A stretch of 64,000 nucleotides of DNA from Tolypeutes matacus. Lineage: Eukaryota > Chordata > Mammalia > Cingulata > Chlamyphoridae. The stretch is taken from assembly GCA_026826555.1 (NCBI GenBank), contig JAKSZT010053764.1, forward strand, positions 35,123,261-35,187,260, read 5' to 3'. Shown here piece after piece: positions 35,856 to 47,535 of the stretch (positions are counted from its first letter, which is position 1; the number at the start of each line of letters is the position of its first letter). A model generated the notes under the pieces. That model saw only the letters and a program-made list of their open reading frames with translations. It ran no database searches and was not told the DNA's origin. The translations under genes were made by a program, and so were the position numbers.

Positions 35856-38800
35856 TTAATTCATCAGTGAGGTCATGTAATATATGTCCTTCAGTACCTG
35901 GCATGCTTCACTCAACATCAGGTCTTCAATATTTATCCATGTTATCCAATGTGTTAATATTGCATTCCTTCTTACAGCTGAGTAATATTCCATTGTATGT
36001 ATATACCATATTTTGCTTATCCATTCTACTGCTGATGGACATTTGGGTTGTTTCCAACTTTTGGCAATAGTGAATAATGCCACTATGAATATTGGTGTGT
36101 ATATATCTGTTCCTGTCCCTGTTTTCAAGTCTTCCGGATATATACCCAGCAGTGGGATGGCTGGATCATATGGCAGTTCTATAGTTAGCTTCCTGAGTAA
36201 CTGCAAAATTGTCCTCCACAACGGCTACACTATTCTACATTCCCATAAGCAGTGGATAAGGGTTCCCTTTCCTCTACATCCTCTCCAAAACTTGATGTTC
36301 TCTGTTTTTTTAAAAATAGCTTGCAGTCTAATGGATGCAAGGTTATATCTCATTGTAGTTTTGACTTGCATTTCCCTAATAGCTAGTGATGTTGACCATC
36401 TTTTCATGTACTTTTTAGCCATTTGTGTTTCTTCTTTGGAGAAGTGTCTATTCAAATAACTTGTCCATATTTTAAATGGGTTGTTTGTCTTTTTATTTTT
36501 GAGATATAGGATTTCTTTATATATGCTAGATATTAGGCTCCTATCAGATATCTGGTTACCAAATATTTTCTCCCATTGAGTCGACTGCCTTTTCACTTTC
36601 TTGACAACTCCTTTGAGATGCAAAAGTTTTTCATTTTGTGGAGGTACCTTTTATGTATTTTTTTTTTTCATTGCTCATGCTTTGGGTGTAAAGTTCATGA
36701 AACCATTTCCTACTACAAGATCTTGTAGATGCTTTACTACATTATCTTCTAAGATCTTTATGGTCTAGGCTCTTATATTTAGATCTTTGATCCATCTTCA
36801 ATTGATCTTTGTATAAGGTGTGAGTTGGTGTTCCTCTGTCATTCTTTTCAATATAGATACTGAGTTCTCCAAGCACCATTTGTTGAAGAGGCCATTCTCT
36901 TCCAGCTGAGTGGGCTTGGTGGCCTTGTCAAATATCAGTTGACTATATATGCAACGATCTATAACTATATGAACTGAGAGTTCCGTTCCATTGGTCAGTA
37001 GGTCTATCCTTGTACCAATACCATGCAGTTTTGACCACTGTAGCTTTGTAGTATGTTTTAAAGTCAGGTAGTGTGATTCTTCCAATTTCATTTTTCTTTT
37101 TCAATATGTCTTTGGCTATTCAGGGCCCCTTGTCCTTCTAAATAAATTTCATAGTTAGCTTTTCCAATTCAGTAAAAAATGCTGTTGTAATTTTTTTATT
37201 GGGATTGTATTAAATCTGTAAACCAGACATCTTAATGATGTTTAGTCTTCCTATCCATGAACAGGGAATATTCTTTCATTTATTTAGGTCTTCTTTGACT
37301 CCCTTTAACAGTGTTCTATAGTTTTCTGCATAGAAATCATTTACATCTTTAGTTAAAATTTTTCCTAGGTATTTGATTCTTTTAGTTGCTATTGTAAATG
37401 GAGTATTTTTCTTGATTTCCTCCTCAGTTTTCTCATTATTGTACAGAAATGGTACTGAGTTTTGCATATTAATCTTATAACCATCTACTTTACTGAAGTC
37501 ATTTTTAAGCTCTAGAAGCTTTGCTGTAGATTTCTCAGGGCTTTCTATGTATAGGATCATGTCATCTGCAGATAGTGGAATTTTGACTTCTTCCTTTCCA
37601 TTTCAATGCCTTTTATATCTTTTTCTTGTCTAAGTGCTTGAGCAAGTACTTCTAAAACAATGTTATTAAGAGCAGTGATAGCGGGCATTCTTGTCATGTT
37701 CCAGATCTTAGAGGAAAGCTTTTAGGATTTCACCATTGAATATGATGCTAGCTGTGGGTTTTTCATATATACCTTTTATCATGTTGAGGAAGTGTCCTTC
37801 TAGTCATGTTTTGAAGTGGTTTTATCAGGAAAGGGTGCTGTATTTTATCGAATGTTTTTTCTGCATCTATAGAGATGATCGTGTGATTTTTTTTTCTTTT
37901 GATCTGTTAATGTGGTACATTACATTGATTGCTTTTCTTATGTTGAACCATCCTTGCATACTAGGGATGAAACCCATTTGGTCATGGTGTGAAATTCGTT
38001 TTATGTGTTGTTGAAGATGATTAGCAAGTATTTTGTTGAGGATTTTAGCATCTGGATTCAATAGAGAGATTGGTCTATAGGTTTCCTTCTTTGTGGCATC
38101 TTTGGCTTTGGTATTAGGGTGATGTTGGCATCATAGAATGAGTTAGGCAATATTCCCTCCTCTTCTGTTTTTTGGAAGAACTTAAGCAGGATTGGTGTTA
38201 GTTCTTTCTGGAATGTTTGGTAGAATTCATTTGTGAGGTCATCTGGTCCAGGGCTCTTCTTAGTTGGGAGGTTTTTGATGACTAATTCAATCTAGTTATT
38301 TGTGATTGGTCTGTTGAGTTCATCAATTTCTTCTTCCATCATTGTAGGCTGATTGTGTGTTTCTAAGAATTTGTCCATTTCCTCTAAGTTATCCATATTG
38401 TTGCATACAATTTTTCAAAGTAGCCTCTTATGATACTCTATTTCTATGGGGTCAGTGGTGATATCTCCTTCCTCATTTCTTATTTTATGTATTTGCATCT
38501 TCTCTCTTTTTTCCTTTGTTAGTCTAGTTAAAGGTTTGTCAATTTTATCAATCATCTCAAAGAATTAGCTTTTGGTTTTGGTAATTTTTTTCTAGTGCTT
38601 TCTTATTTTTAAGTTCATTTAGCTCTGTTCTAATCTTTGTTATTTCCTCCTTTCTACTTGCTTTGGGATTAGTTTGTTATTCTTTTTCAAATTCCTCCAG
38701 GTTTGCAGTTAGGTCTTTGATTTTAGGTCTTTCTTTTGTTTTAATATAGGCATTTATGGCTAGGAATTTCCCTCTCATCACTGCTTTTACTGTATCCCAT

Positions 38801-39640
38801 AGGTTTTGATATGTTTTATTGTGGTTGTCATTTGTTTCAAGGTAATTACTGATTTCTTTTGCAATTTCCTCCTTGACCCACTGATTGTCTAAGACTGTGT
38901 TGTTTAATTTCCATATCTTTGTGCCCAGTCTGCTTCTCTGTCCCTTACTGATTTCCAGCTTCATTTCATTGTAGGCAGAGAATTTCAATCTTTCTGAATT
39001 CATTGAGAATTGTTCTGTGGCCTAGCAAGTGGTCTATCCTGGAGAATGATCCATGTGCACTTGGGAAGAATGTATATCCCACTGCATTTGGGTGTAATGT
39101 TCTGTATATGTCTATTAGATCCAGATCCTCTAATGTATTATTCAAAGTCTCTGTTTCTTTATTGATCCACTGTTGAGATCTTCTGTCTAATGGTGCTAAT
39201 GGTGTGTTAAAGTACTCCACTATAATTGTAGAGGTATCTATTTCTCCACTTGGTTTTTCCAATGTTTGCCTCATGTAATTTGAGGAACCCTGACTAGGTA
39301 CATAAATGTTTATGATTGTTCTTTCTTCTTGATATATTACCCCTGTTATTAATATATTGCGGCCTTCTTTGTCTCTTACGATAGTTTTGCATTTAAAGTC
39401 TATTTTGTCCAATATTAGTATAGCTACTCCTGCCCTTTTTTGATTATTGTTTGCATGTAAAATTGTTTTCCAACCATTTGCTTTCAGCCTCCTTGCATCC
39501 CTGGGTCTAAGGTGAGTTTCTTGTAGACAGTATATAGATGAGTCTTATTTCCTTATCCATTCTGTCAATCTGTGTCCCTTGATTGGAGGGTTTAAGCCAT
39601 TAACATTCAATGTTATTAATGTCAAGGAATTATTTACATT
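35856..39640 (-). pseudogene. L1 ORF2 (endonuclease/reverse transcriptase), broken
   Basis: ORF2p is the L1 nicking endonuclease and reverse transcriptase that copies L1 RNA at the target site. Read on the minus strand, the endonuclease start (NVNGLNPP..., ~39615) is followed by an AGVAILI block (~39425) and the metal-binding loop near 39220. In that loop the usual GDFN is EYFN, losing the Asp. The C-terminal endonuclease 'TFFPSAHGSFSRIDH' is at ~39050, the RT region lies at 38061-37276 with SADD in place of F/YADD (~37570), and the C-terminal domain ends '[15 protein letters not shown]' (~35925) with the stop at 35856. Frames change at least six times (fragments 39412-38966, 39003-38677, 38061-37867, 37560-37276, 37091-36798, 36623-36225, 36221-35856). 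Not functional. Confidence 0.9.
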
Positions 39641-39699
39641 AGCCATAATTTCTTTAGGTTTATGTATGCCATATGTTGTTTTTATTTCTATTTTTTATC

Positions 39700-40167
39700 T
39701 TTTTAGTTATTCTTACACTCTTTTCCTATGTGTATTTTTGTGCATTTCGTGTTTCCATTCAAATCCCCAAGTCCCTACTGGATTTTTTCTATCTTTTTAT
39801 CTATCATTCTACTATCTGTCTGATTTCAGCTGTACTATCTTCTGCATCACTGATCCTTTTTCTCTGCCTGTTCAAATCTGCTTCCAGTGTATTTTTGATT
39901 TCTTGGATTGTGCCATTCATCCCCATCATATCCATTATCTTTATATGTATGTTTATAATTTCTTCAGTATGTTTCCCCAGTGCCTTCTTAATATCCTTAA
40001 TCTCTTCCTTCACTTCATTAAGTTGATTAATGATATTTGTTTGAACATGTCTGATTAGGTGTTCCACATTCTGCGTTCCCTCCTGTTTTTTTAGTTTGTT
40101 CATTAGACTAGGCCATGTCTTCCTGTTTCTTAGTATGGCTTGTAATTTTTTGTTGGTGTCTAGGCAT
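39700..40167 (-). pseudogene. L1 ORF1 N-terminal remnant, RRM and C-terminal domain deleted
   Basis: ORF1p is the L1 RNA-binding chaperone: coiled coil, RRM, C-terminal domain. The start is at 40167 (MPRHQQKITSHTKK-like), closely matching the ORF1 start at 53399. The coiled-coil part (QLNEVKEEIKDIKKALGKHTE, ~40015-39955) is clear. Only ~260 bp separate it from ORF2, whereas ~700 bp of RRM and C-terminal coding are expected, so an internal deletion has removed them. The first ~20 codons also contain a stop. Confidence 0.8.
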
Positions 40168-41102
40168 CTGTTTAGCTTGATGGGCTTATTTGGTTGGTTA
40201 GCTTCTCCTTTTACTCTAGGCTTTTATTTTGTTGTTTTTGTGAGTGTGGTAAGATTTCACTTTGATACTTGATTATTCTTATTCTATTTATTTGCTGTTG
40301 TCTGTGTTTCCTTTGGAAAAAAATATTAGGACCAGAGAAAAGGAAAGAGATAAGAAGTGAAAAAGAATAATAGTAATAATAATTTTTAAAAGGTAGAAGA
40401 GGACTCATATAAGACCTAGGAAAATAAATAATTAACCTGAGTAAAATATCATAAGAAATACAAAGGAATAAGAATAAAAAAGTGGAATAGAAAAAGTGAA
40501 ACAAGAAACAAAATAGAGAAAAATATACAGAATGAATGAAAAGGCCAAAATGATGAGAAGAGAGGAAAAGAAAAAAGAAAAGGTTAAAAAAAAAGAAAAA
40601 AGAAAACAGAACAGAGAGAGAGAGAAACAACAACAACAAAAAAATTGAAGGCCAAACAAAAAGAGGTGGAATGAAAGAAAAACAACAGAAAACAGAAGAT
40701 AGAAAAATGAAGAAAAGAAAGAATGTAGCTGGAAAAAATAGGTAAAAGGAAAAGAAAGGAAACAAAGAAAGGGGAAACTCAACAAACAAGAAGCAACTCA
40801 TAAAACTAAAAAAAAAAAAAATACAAGAAGGAAAAACAACCTTCCCTCTTAGGCCCCTAAGGAGCTTCTCAGGCTGCTGGTGTTCACCAATCAATCACCC
40901 TGCAGCCTGCCCTCTGCAGGTGCTATAGCAGGATTTAGTGAGTAAAATAAGGAAGGGAAAAAAAAAAAGGAAACTTTAAAAAATAAAAACTAACAGATCC
41001 AAGAAAACTTAAAACAAAAAAAATGTCTATATGTTCCCTGTCATAAGGTATCAGATGGGTGCCTGATAACCCAGTGGATCACTTTCTGAATCACATCTCT
41101 AA
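40168..41102 (-). mobile_element. L1 Q 5' leader: pyrimidine-rich in sense, purine-rich on plus strand
   Basis: From ~40317 to ~41030 the plus strand is almost entirely A and G with short A runs. In L1 sense this is a C/T tract just upstream of ORF1. The minus-strand frame of 227 codons (40211-40894), made of Phe/Ser/Leu, is a composition artefact. A comparable pyrimidine-rich leader precedes ORF1 in the L1 at 62.8-63.7 kb on the plus strand. Confidence 0.6.
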
Positions 41103-41180
41103 GGAGACCCAGGAATTGAACCAGTGACCTCATATATGCAAGGTGGCAGCTCCTCCACTGAGATAAACTGGCTCCACAGG
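41103..41180 (-). mobile_element. tRNA-Ala-like SINE head (DAS-like) without a tail
   Basis: On the minus strand it reads 'ggagccagtttatctcagtg' (A-box side) to 'cactggttcaattcctgggt' (B box) over ~75 bp, like the head at 23952-24031. No T run or TSD is visible at its left edge, where a poly(A)-rich purine region lies instead. Confidence 0.55.
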
Positions 41181-41690
41181 TTAATTAGGCTTCAGAAAGC
41201 TTATCTAGCTCTATCTACCCCTTTTTCCCTCAGGCATGTTAGACTTCTCCCAGTTTGTCAGAGCCCTGCTTATTAGGCCTGTCTCCACCTCCTCTCTAAT
41301 CTAGTTCCTCTCTCTCCCAGGGATGCTGGGTATGACAGCCTTCCTGAGCAGATACCCCCTCCTCTCTCCTCATTGGGTTGGAGTCCCTTCCAAGATTCAA
41401 AGGGGGCTCAGCTGGCCAAACTCACCACAAAGAAACCACTCTCCACCCTCTGTCAGACCCCTCTTCCTCCCAGGGAAAGCTTTCTCCCACTCCATTAGTA
41501 GCAGCAAGCCAGGGGCTCCACCAAGGCTACTTGCCCTGAGGGTAGGGTATATGTGCCCTTTCCAGCCACAGGGGCAAGCAACTCTCAGTTTTCCTTTGAC
41601 ATCTTTATCTTTCCAGTTCCTTCGTGGGTGACACAGAGCACTTTCCCATTCTATATATATCCAAAGCAGGTCCCTCAGATAGGTCCTTGC
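41181..41690 (-). mobile_element. Probable upstream part of the L1 Q 5'UTR
   Basis: GC-richer segment between the SINE-like head and the next L1 3' end. In minus orientation it is G-rich (gagagaggagggggtatctg near 41360) as L1 5'UTRs often are. No 'GATGGC' start motif is found, so the 5' end is missing or of another type. Assignment is by position. Confidence 0.4.
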
Positions 41691-41699
41691 ATTTTCTTT

Positions 41700-42637
41700 T
41701 CTTATTTATTTATTTTTAAAATATATATATATATTTAAAGATAGTAAGATTACATAAATGTTGCATTAACCCCCCCACACCCCACCCCTACTTCCTATAT
41801 CTCCCACATTTTCCCACATAAACAACATCCTTCATTAGTGTGGTACATTCATTGCAAATGATAAATGCATTTTGGGGCATTGCCACTGAGCATGGATTAT
41901 AGTTTACATTGTAGTTTACACTCTCTTCCACACAAATCTATAGGTTATGGGAAGATATAAATGGCCTATATCTGTCATTGCAATGTCATACAGGACGATA
42001 CCCAAGTCCCAAAAATGCCCCCATATTACCCTTATTTTTTCCTCTCCTTGCCCTCAGAGCCTCCAGTGACCACTGCCTCCACATCAATGTTGTAATTTCT
42101 TCCATTGCTAGAGTCACAATATGTCTATAGCAGAATACCAGTAAGTCTACTCTAGTCCATAGTTCATTTCCCAACCCTGAGGATTCAGGGATGGTGATGT
42201 CCACTCCACCTCTAATTGAGAGGGGGCTTCGATCCCATACAGCCGAGGGAAGGAACTCTCTTGCTTGCAGTTGTAGGCTCTCTCTGTTCCTTGGTATGGT
42301 GGTTGTTAATCCTTACCTCCTTGTTAGTTTTCCTGAATGAGTCCAATGAACTGGGGAGTAGTTGTTACAACTCCACTGAGGCTCAGGGCCCAGCTGGCAT
42401 ATGGACAGCCCAAAGATTTAAGTCTTTTGAACATACACCTACCAACTCCTGTACCAACTATAGGTTCAAACAGAAGGGACAGATGAGCCATGTGTAGGGA
42501 CGCCATAACTGAATCCAACTCTGTCACATTCAGGAGCACAAATTCCAAAGTAGGGCCCACCTTGCCTTTTCTCTGCTCTTTTTTGTGAGAGAGTTGGACT
42601 CTGCCTACGTACTTCAATGCCATTTCCCCAAAAGTCC
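41700..42637 (-). mobile_element. Mini-L1 (copy R): ~75 bp 5'UTR joined directly to L1 3'UTR
   Basis: On the minus strand the element starts at ~42637 with 'ggggaaatggcattgaagta', then 'cgtaggcag', 'ccaactctctcacaaaa'. This aligns with the 5' end of the L1 at 50996 (gggagatggcatcagagtag, gtaggcag, caactctctcacaaaa). By ~42560 it has switched to the same 3'UTR block as at 33850 (gggccctactttgg...), and it runs to an AT-rich tail at ~41700-41740. All coding sequence is absent. The right flank is the 14-bp repeat 42638-42651. Confidence 0.65.
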
Positions 42638-42651
42638 TCCACTATAATTAT
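42638..42651 (+). repeat. 14-bp direct repeat, right copy
   Basis: tccactataattat, identical to 33063-33076. Confidence 0.75.
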
Positions 42652-43150
42652 ATTAATATTGTATTGGACATGATAATTGATTTCTTTAAAAATGTATAAC
42701 ATTTAAATTTTGTGTATAATAATAATTCCAAACGTTTTTGGCCTCAGTTCGATATTTAAATGGGTTCAATAATCACCACAGTCTTTTCATATAATGACTT
42801 GCACATTCCTGTGTTACTTGTTTTGATGATTCTCTTGGTTGACTTAATTCCATTATCAAAAAATTTCAAAGGTCTTCCACATGTGCTCTAGTCCGTGAGT
42901 TCTTGCAGATCTGAAAAACTCTCATTTTTGCCTTTATAGATGAATGACAATTTTGCTGGGTATAATATTCTTTGGACTGACATTTCCCTTCCAAAATCTG
43001 TAGATTTTGCTTTATTTCCTTATGGCACTGAAGGTTGCTGAGATAGCCTCATTCTCTCCTCTGAAAGATTACTTTTATCATCTGTATAGATACCCACGGG
43101 ATTCTTTCTTTTTCCTTAAATTTTACAAGGTTTACCAGTTTAAATAATCA
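42652..43150 (-). mobile_element. Old L1, right half (ORF1/5' side), antisense
   Basis: 'attttgctgggtataatatt', 'gcactgaaggttgctgagat' and neighbours are the antisense of the L1 region upstream of and inside ORF1. This is the expected continuation of the element ending at 33062 (ORF2 on the left, ORF1 side on the right). Confidence 0.55.
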
Positions 43151-43319
43151 TGTTGAACATTCTTATTGAATTTTTTCTTTGAAAATCACTATGGCCCTAG
43201 CTACATATTCAGGCCTCCCTTAATTTCAAGCTGGGATGCTGTGGTTATAGAGTAATATTATTCATATCTCTTGCTCTGTTAGAAATCCAGTATTGGTAAA
43301 CACTGTCCTTTTGAGAAAT

Positions 43320-43700
43320 ATCTGGCCAAAGGGATGTGAAATAACTTCTAAGATATTTTGTTAATTGAAAAAGGTGCAAAAGACCCCTTGTGGAAATAAC
43401 AGTGGAACTAGAAATCATATATGTATCTGCTTATTTTTGTAAAATGAAACACAGCAAAATTAAATCAGAAATTAATGATATTAATTATTTATGGGGAGGG
43501 CCAAAAGTGGAAGGGATAAGAAAGGAAGTATTTAGTTTTGACCATGGAATCATATTAGTGTTTTACATACGCAAAATATAAAATTATATTAACAAGAATG
43601 GGGATATTTAAAACTGAATTAAAAGAGAAACAAGTGAATACATCTGTATTTCAAATGAAGGGAATAGAAAATCTTCCCAAGAACTTTTTGAACACAGTAA
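43320..43700 (+). repeat. Old L1/HAL1 3' remnant
   Basis: 'ggtgcaaaagaccccttgtg', 'tttgtaaaatgaaacacag', 'tatggggagggccaaaagtg' resemble the L1M/HAL1 3'UTR series. The 118-codon frame at 43598-43954 begins inside it and has no family match. Confidence 0.4.
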
Positions 43701-46425
43701 TTTGGCTATCTACCATTAGCCTAAAGAAAATTAAAATTACAAATATTTTTTTTAACTATTTTGGTAGGCTTATTTTTTTTAACAGTATGAGTATGGAAAT
43801 TCTGAAACTATTTTTGGTATATTATAGGATTGTACAGATAAATAAATACACTGATGTTGTTGGGAGTCCCAGTTTTCACAGAATGAGGAAATGCAAGGAG
43901 GAACCCTGTAGGATTACAATTACAGTCTCGGTATGGATGAATGATTTCTTATAGGTATAAGCACACACATACTTTCTCTAATTTTGTCCAACTTGTGCTC
44001 AAAACTTGTGCTCTAAATGCCATTCCCCAATAAAAGGAAGATGTCACATGTAAAGTGTGAAGTGGTACATAGTGAATCTGTCCATTGTGGTTCTTGTAGA
44101 CTAACATAAGATCTTCTCCAACTCTTCCAGCCCATAGCTCTGACATTGTAAACACATGAGACACATGAGACACATCAAATGCTACCAGGGATCCACCTCA
44201 CCACACTCCCTACCACTGGGGTCCCCTCCCAGGATGCAATTCTACCTCTGGAGTCACTCCCTCTTCCCTTTCTTCAGCAATTTTTTTTTTCACTTGTAGT
44301 CCCTAAACCATTCTTAAAGAAGGAGTCTTGATAGTGATGAGAAAGAAGAGGTAATGAAACTATTTAAAATAGTAGCAACCATTAAACAGAAAGCTGGCTT
44401 CTGAATTTTTTTTCTTTTTTAGGTTGGTGAGACTTTGCTTTTCTGCACTGAGGTTAGTCAGTGGTGGACCAAAGAATCTGCTTTCAGAGGGTCGGGCTCT
44501 TAAAAAGTTCAAGAACACGTCTAAATACATCTCCAATAATAATGATTGCCAAGATTCTGGAAATAGGTTGTAATTTCCAGTTTTGGTGGTATTAAGAGTT
44601 TTAGTCTTTTTCTGTCTTCGTTGGTAGGGATATTAGCCAGATGCCATTTTAAATGGAAGATTGCTTTAATCCTTTTTAAAGAGGTCGTTAATCTTCATTT
44701 ATTATTTCTTTATTGTATTCTCTGCATACTAGACATAGCCATGTTTAGTTTGGCTTGCAAACTTTCCTGGCTTTGCTAATGCTCCCAGTAAATGACCTAA
44801 ATGCTGTCCACTTTTAGGCAAATCCATTTTTTTCTCCCTAGGATAGTGCAAAGTAGAGAAGTGTATTATTCTACTCTCCGACACAACTTGCCTAGCCATT
44901 CCACTTCCCAACATCCTGCGGAAAGCTCAAATATCTCTTTGCACCCTAGGGTGGACAAATACCCTTTCTAGCTCTTTCTTTACTTTACTCTATTTTCCTA
45001 GGCACTAAATGAGTCTGCTGGAGTTGAATTATTCTCAAGGGAATAGGAGAAAGCTGCTGAAAGGTAGTTGCTGTCACTCTCTCGATCCTCTAATCTCATC
45101 ATTTCTTCATGGCCTCCTGCACACTGGGGGTCATGGAGCAGCCTTCCACACCTGCAGGAGTTATTTTTGCAACTCTTCCCCAGGGCCCTCAACACCAGAG
45201 CTGGGCCTTTTCTTAGCTTCCTGCTGCTAAAAGTCAAACAGAGGGAAGTGAGAGAGCATCATTTATAAAAGCCTCTTTAGAGGCAGGATGGGAGTGAGTG
45301 TCTAGAAGACATTTATCTCTGGAGGAAAACAATCTCTCAAAGCACATACCGCGACTTCCAACATGGTTAGGTTTACAGGTAAGCATGTTTTAACTCTAAC
45401 CTTTAGCCAGCACAGCTCCAGCCAGCCTTTCATTTCCCATTCCTCAGACATGAGCATTGATGACTGCTCTGTGGCCAGTACACATTTCTCTAGTGAGAAG
45501 GGAGGGCTGAGCTCATAGTCATTTGAATCAAGAGAGAAGGACAATGTGTGGGAAGAGGTGGGGAGCAGTAGAAAAGAAAAGCCTGAAACTATTATCAGTA
45601 CTGCGTGCCCTTCAGCCTCACCACATTCCTAATAGATTTTTCCACTTCACTTTCCGTTCATTCCTTCCCTGATTCCCCACATCATGACCCCACTTGCAGC
45701 TATCACAGAGAATGGAGAAGGTGACATAGGATATAAAATTATGTTGCTCTGATATATTTGTTCCATTTAGGCAAAATAGTAACCCTCATCTCCGGCAGTC
45801 ATGACAAACCCCAGGATTGAGAAAGCCTTGCTGTTTCCACAAGCAGCTCTTAGAACAGATTTAAAGGAATTGTGAATGTGTTCTTTAATCCCCACAGGAT
45901 ATTGTTTCCAGTTAAGACACTTGTGTACCATTATCACATCAAATTTCAAAAACATCCCAGGTGTTAATTGGATCTTGATTGGTAACCCCAATTCCATCAT
46001 TTTGTCTTTGTATTACTCATAGGGCTGTGTCCTTAGTGAATTTCTCCAGAATTTGTGTTATTTTTCTTCCCACCAAACCACCATAACTTTTATACATCTT
46101 CCTTCACAGATGACAGAAAAGATGGCAAAATATTTTGGGTTATTTTTCAAAATACAAAATGTTTTTGCAAAACCATGATGGGTAAAATATTAACATAGCA
46201 CAATTTGTTTTTAAAAATATCACCCCAAAATCCTTATAAGAAAAATAAGGAACTGAAAATATGGAAGAAAGGCACATGTGCATTGTCATGAATACAAAAC
46301 AATTAGTCCTACCTTATACAAAAACCTAAAAAATTTGCCAAGGTGTACGTGATTTTAAACTCAATAGAAAAAAGGATTATGAGAACAAATTCTCCATCTC
46401 ACAAGCAGAGAACATGGCAGTGAAT
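43701..46425. other. Single-copy-looking intergenic DNA
   Basis: About 2.7 kb with no recognised repeat except a 9-bp tandem 'acacatgag' at 44152-44178 and T runs near 44279 and 44407. GC is moderate at 44.7-45.7 kb. Opposed frames (for example 44998-45237 minus and 45009-45230 plus) overlap and lack exon context. Confidence 0.35.
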
Positions 46426-46429
46426 TTGG

Positions 46430-46690
46430 TTATAGGAATAAAATATTCCTCTACCTGGAATGTCTTTCCCCAACCCAATAACTTCCTGTATAAACTTTCC
46501 ACTCTTCAATTCTTGCTGAAACAGCACCAGCTGTGTAAAGTCAAGCTTTTCATCTCCTATTGTCCTGCCAGGCACAATTATATCACTCTTTCGGTGTGTT
46601 TTCCATATCTATTTTAGATAGCACTCATCAATTTGCCCTGTAATTATTTCCCTAACTAGATTATAAAGTTTTTATCTCAAGTAAGTGGCA
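46430..46690 (+). repeat. L2 LINE 3' region
   Basis: 'cctctacctggaatgtcttt', 'gccctgtaattatttcccta' and 'ctagattataaagtttttat' are L2 3' blocks in order. Confidence 0.75.
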
Positions 46691-46698
46691 TATAGACT

Positions 46699-47336
46699 GT
46701 TCTAGTTTGACTCTTTTGTGGACCCCAGAAAGATATGTTCTTAAAGTGAACCCATTCCTATGCCTGTAAACTCATTGTAGATGGAAACTTTTGATGAGAT
46801 TCAGTTAAGGGACCTTTGATTAGATCACTTTTGATTAGATCGCTTCCATTAACAGCTTTTGGTTAGATTGTGGGACACAGGGTGGGACGGTCTTAATCTT
46901 ACTTGAGTCCTTTATAAACAGACAACTAAAAAGCTGCAGACAGAGAGGAAAAAACTGGAAACAGAGACAAGAGAGAAACCCCAAGAGGCTGAGAGTGAAG
47001 GCTCGCAGAGCACAAGCTTAAGCAATGAGGCCCGGAGGACAGGAGAGAGATGAGTGGACACTGCCATGTGTCTCACAACCCTCAGCTGAGCTCAGGGGGA
47101 ATGTGTGCCTGGAAGGGAAGACAGAGATGGGCAGAGCCTCCATTGTGTCCTCCCATGTGGTAGAAGTCCAGGATTGCCAGCAGCTGAGTTTTGATGAGAC
47201 AGCATCTCTGATGGTGCCTTGATTTGGACATTTTCACCACCTCAGAACTGTGAACTTTTAACCTAATAAATTCTTATTGCAAAAGCCAATCCATTTCTGG
47301 CATATTGCTTCCAGCAGCTTTTAACAAACGAAAACA
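46699..47336 (+). mobile_element. Solo LTR, ERVL-MaLR-like, 638 bp
   Basis: TG...CA ends with partly matching flanks (tagac / tagtt). Internal order: 'gaacccattcctatgcctgt', 'ttgagtcctttataaacaga' (TATA-like region), purine-rich middle, 'gattgccagcagctgagttt', 'aacctaataaattcttattg' (polyadenylation region). A small local duplication (ttgattagatca/ttgattagatcg) lies at ~46817-46842. Member of the same group as the LTRs at 7859, 50140 and 61223, but longer in the middle. Confidence 0.75.
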
Positions 47337-47535
47337 TAGTTTGATTCATTAAATGAAAGGATGAAGTCTTATCTAAAATCAGAAAAAGTTTACTTGCCTG
47401 CCCAACCCATGTTACAAGTTTGAGTAGTTGGAGAAACAAAATCAATGAAGTTTGTGGCTCCCCTCAATAGCTGATATTTGACATGAAATACTGCACTAAA
47501 TACATTTTACTTAGGATGGAACCCAGCATCGGTGA

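Noticed and set aside
36013..36459. 148-codon plus-strand frame with readable protein-like sequence
   Set aside because: Antisense of the L1 ORF2 C-terminal domain. The minus-strand reading gives the true family motifs.
39579..40058. 159-codon plus-strand frame with Leu/Phe/Cys-rich segments
   Set aside because: Antisense of the L1 Q ORF2 start and ORF1 coiled coil.
40211..40894. 227-codon minus-strand frame, hydrophobic Phe/Ser/Leu-rich, resembling a membrane protein
   Set aside because: It is the translation of the A/G-rich plus-strand tract in the L1 leader. Composition alone makes the frame open and Phe/Leu-rich; there is no start context or homology.
41323..41631. 102-codon plus-strand Pro-rich frame
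   Set aside because: Falls in GC-rich sequence assigned by position to the L1 5' leader, on the opposite strand to that L1. No start context or family match.
33063..42651. Interpretation as one large retrovirus-like insertion with two LTRs (33.1-33.9 and 41.8-42.6 kb)
   Set aside because: The repeated ends are in direct orientation, but they are L1 3'UTR, the body is L1 ORF2/ORF1, and one end carries an L1 5'UTR start. There are no TG...CA termini, primer-binding site or retroviral genes.
44152..44178. Short direct repeats, considered as a CRISPR-like or regulatory array
   Set aside because: Two and a half copies of 9 bp with no spacers, in a mammalian context; an ordinary short tandem repeat.
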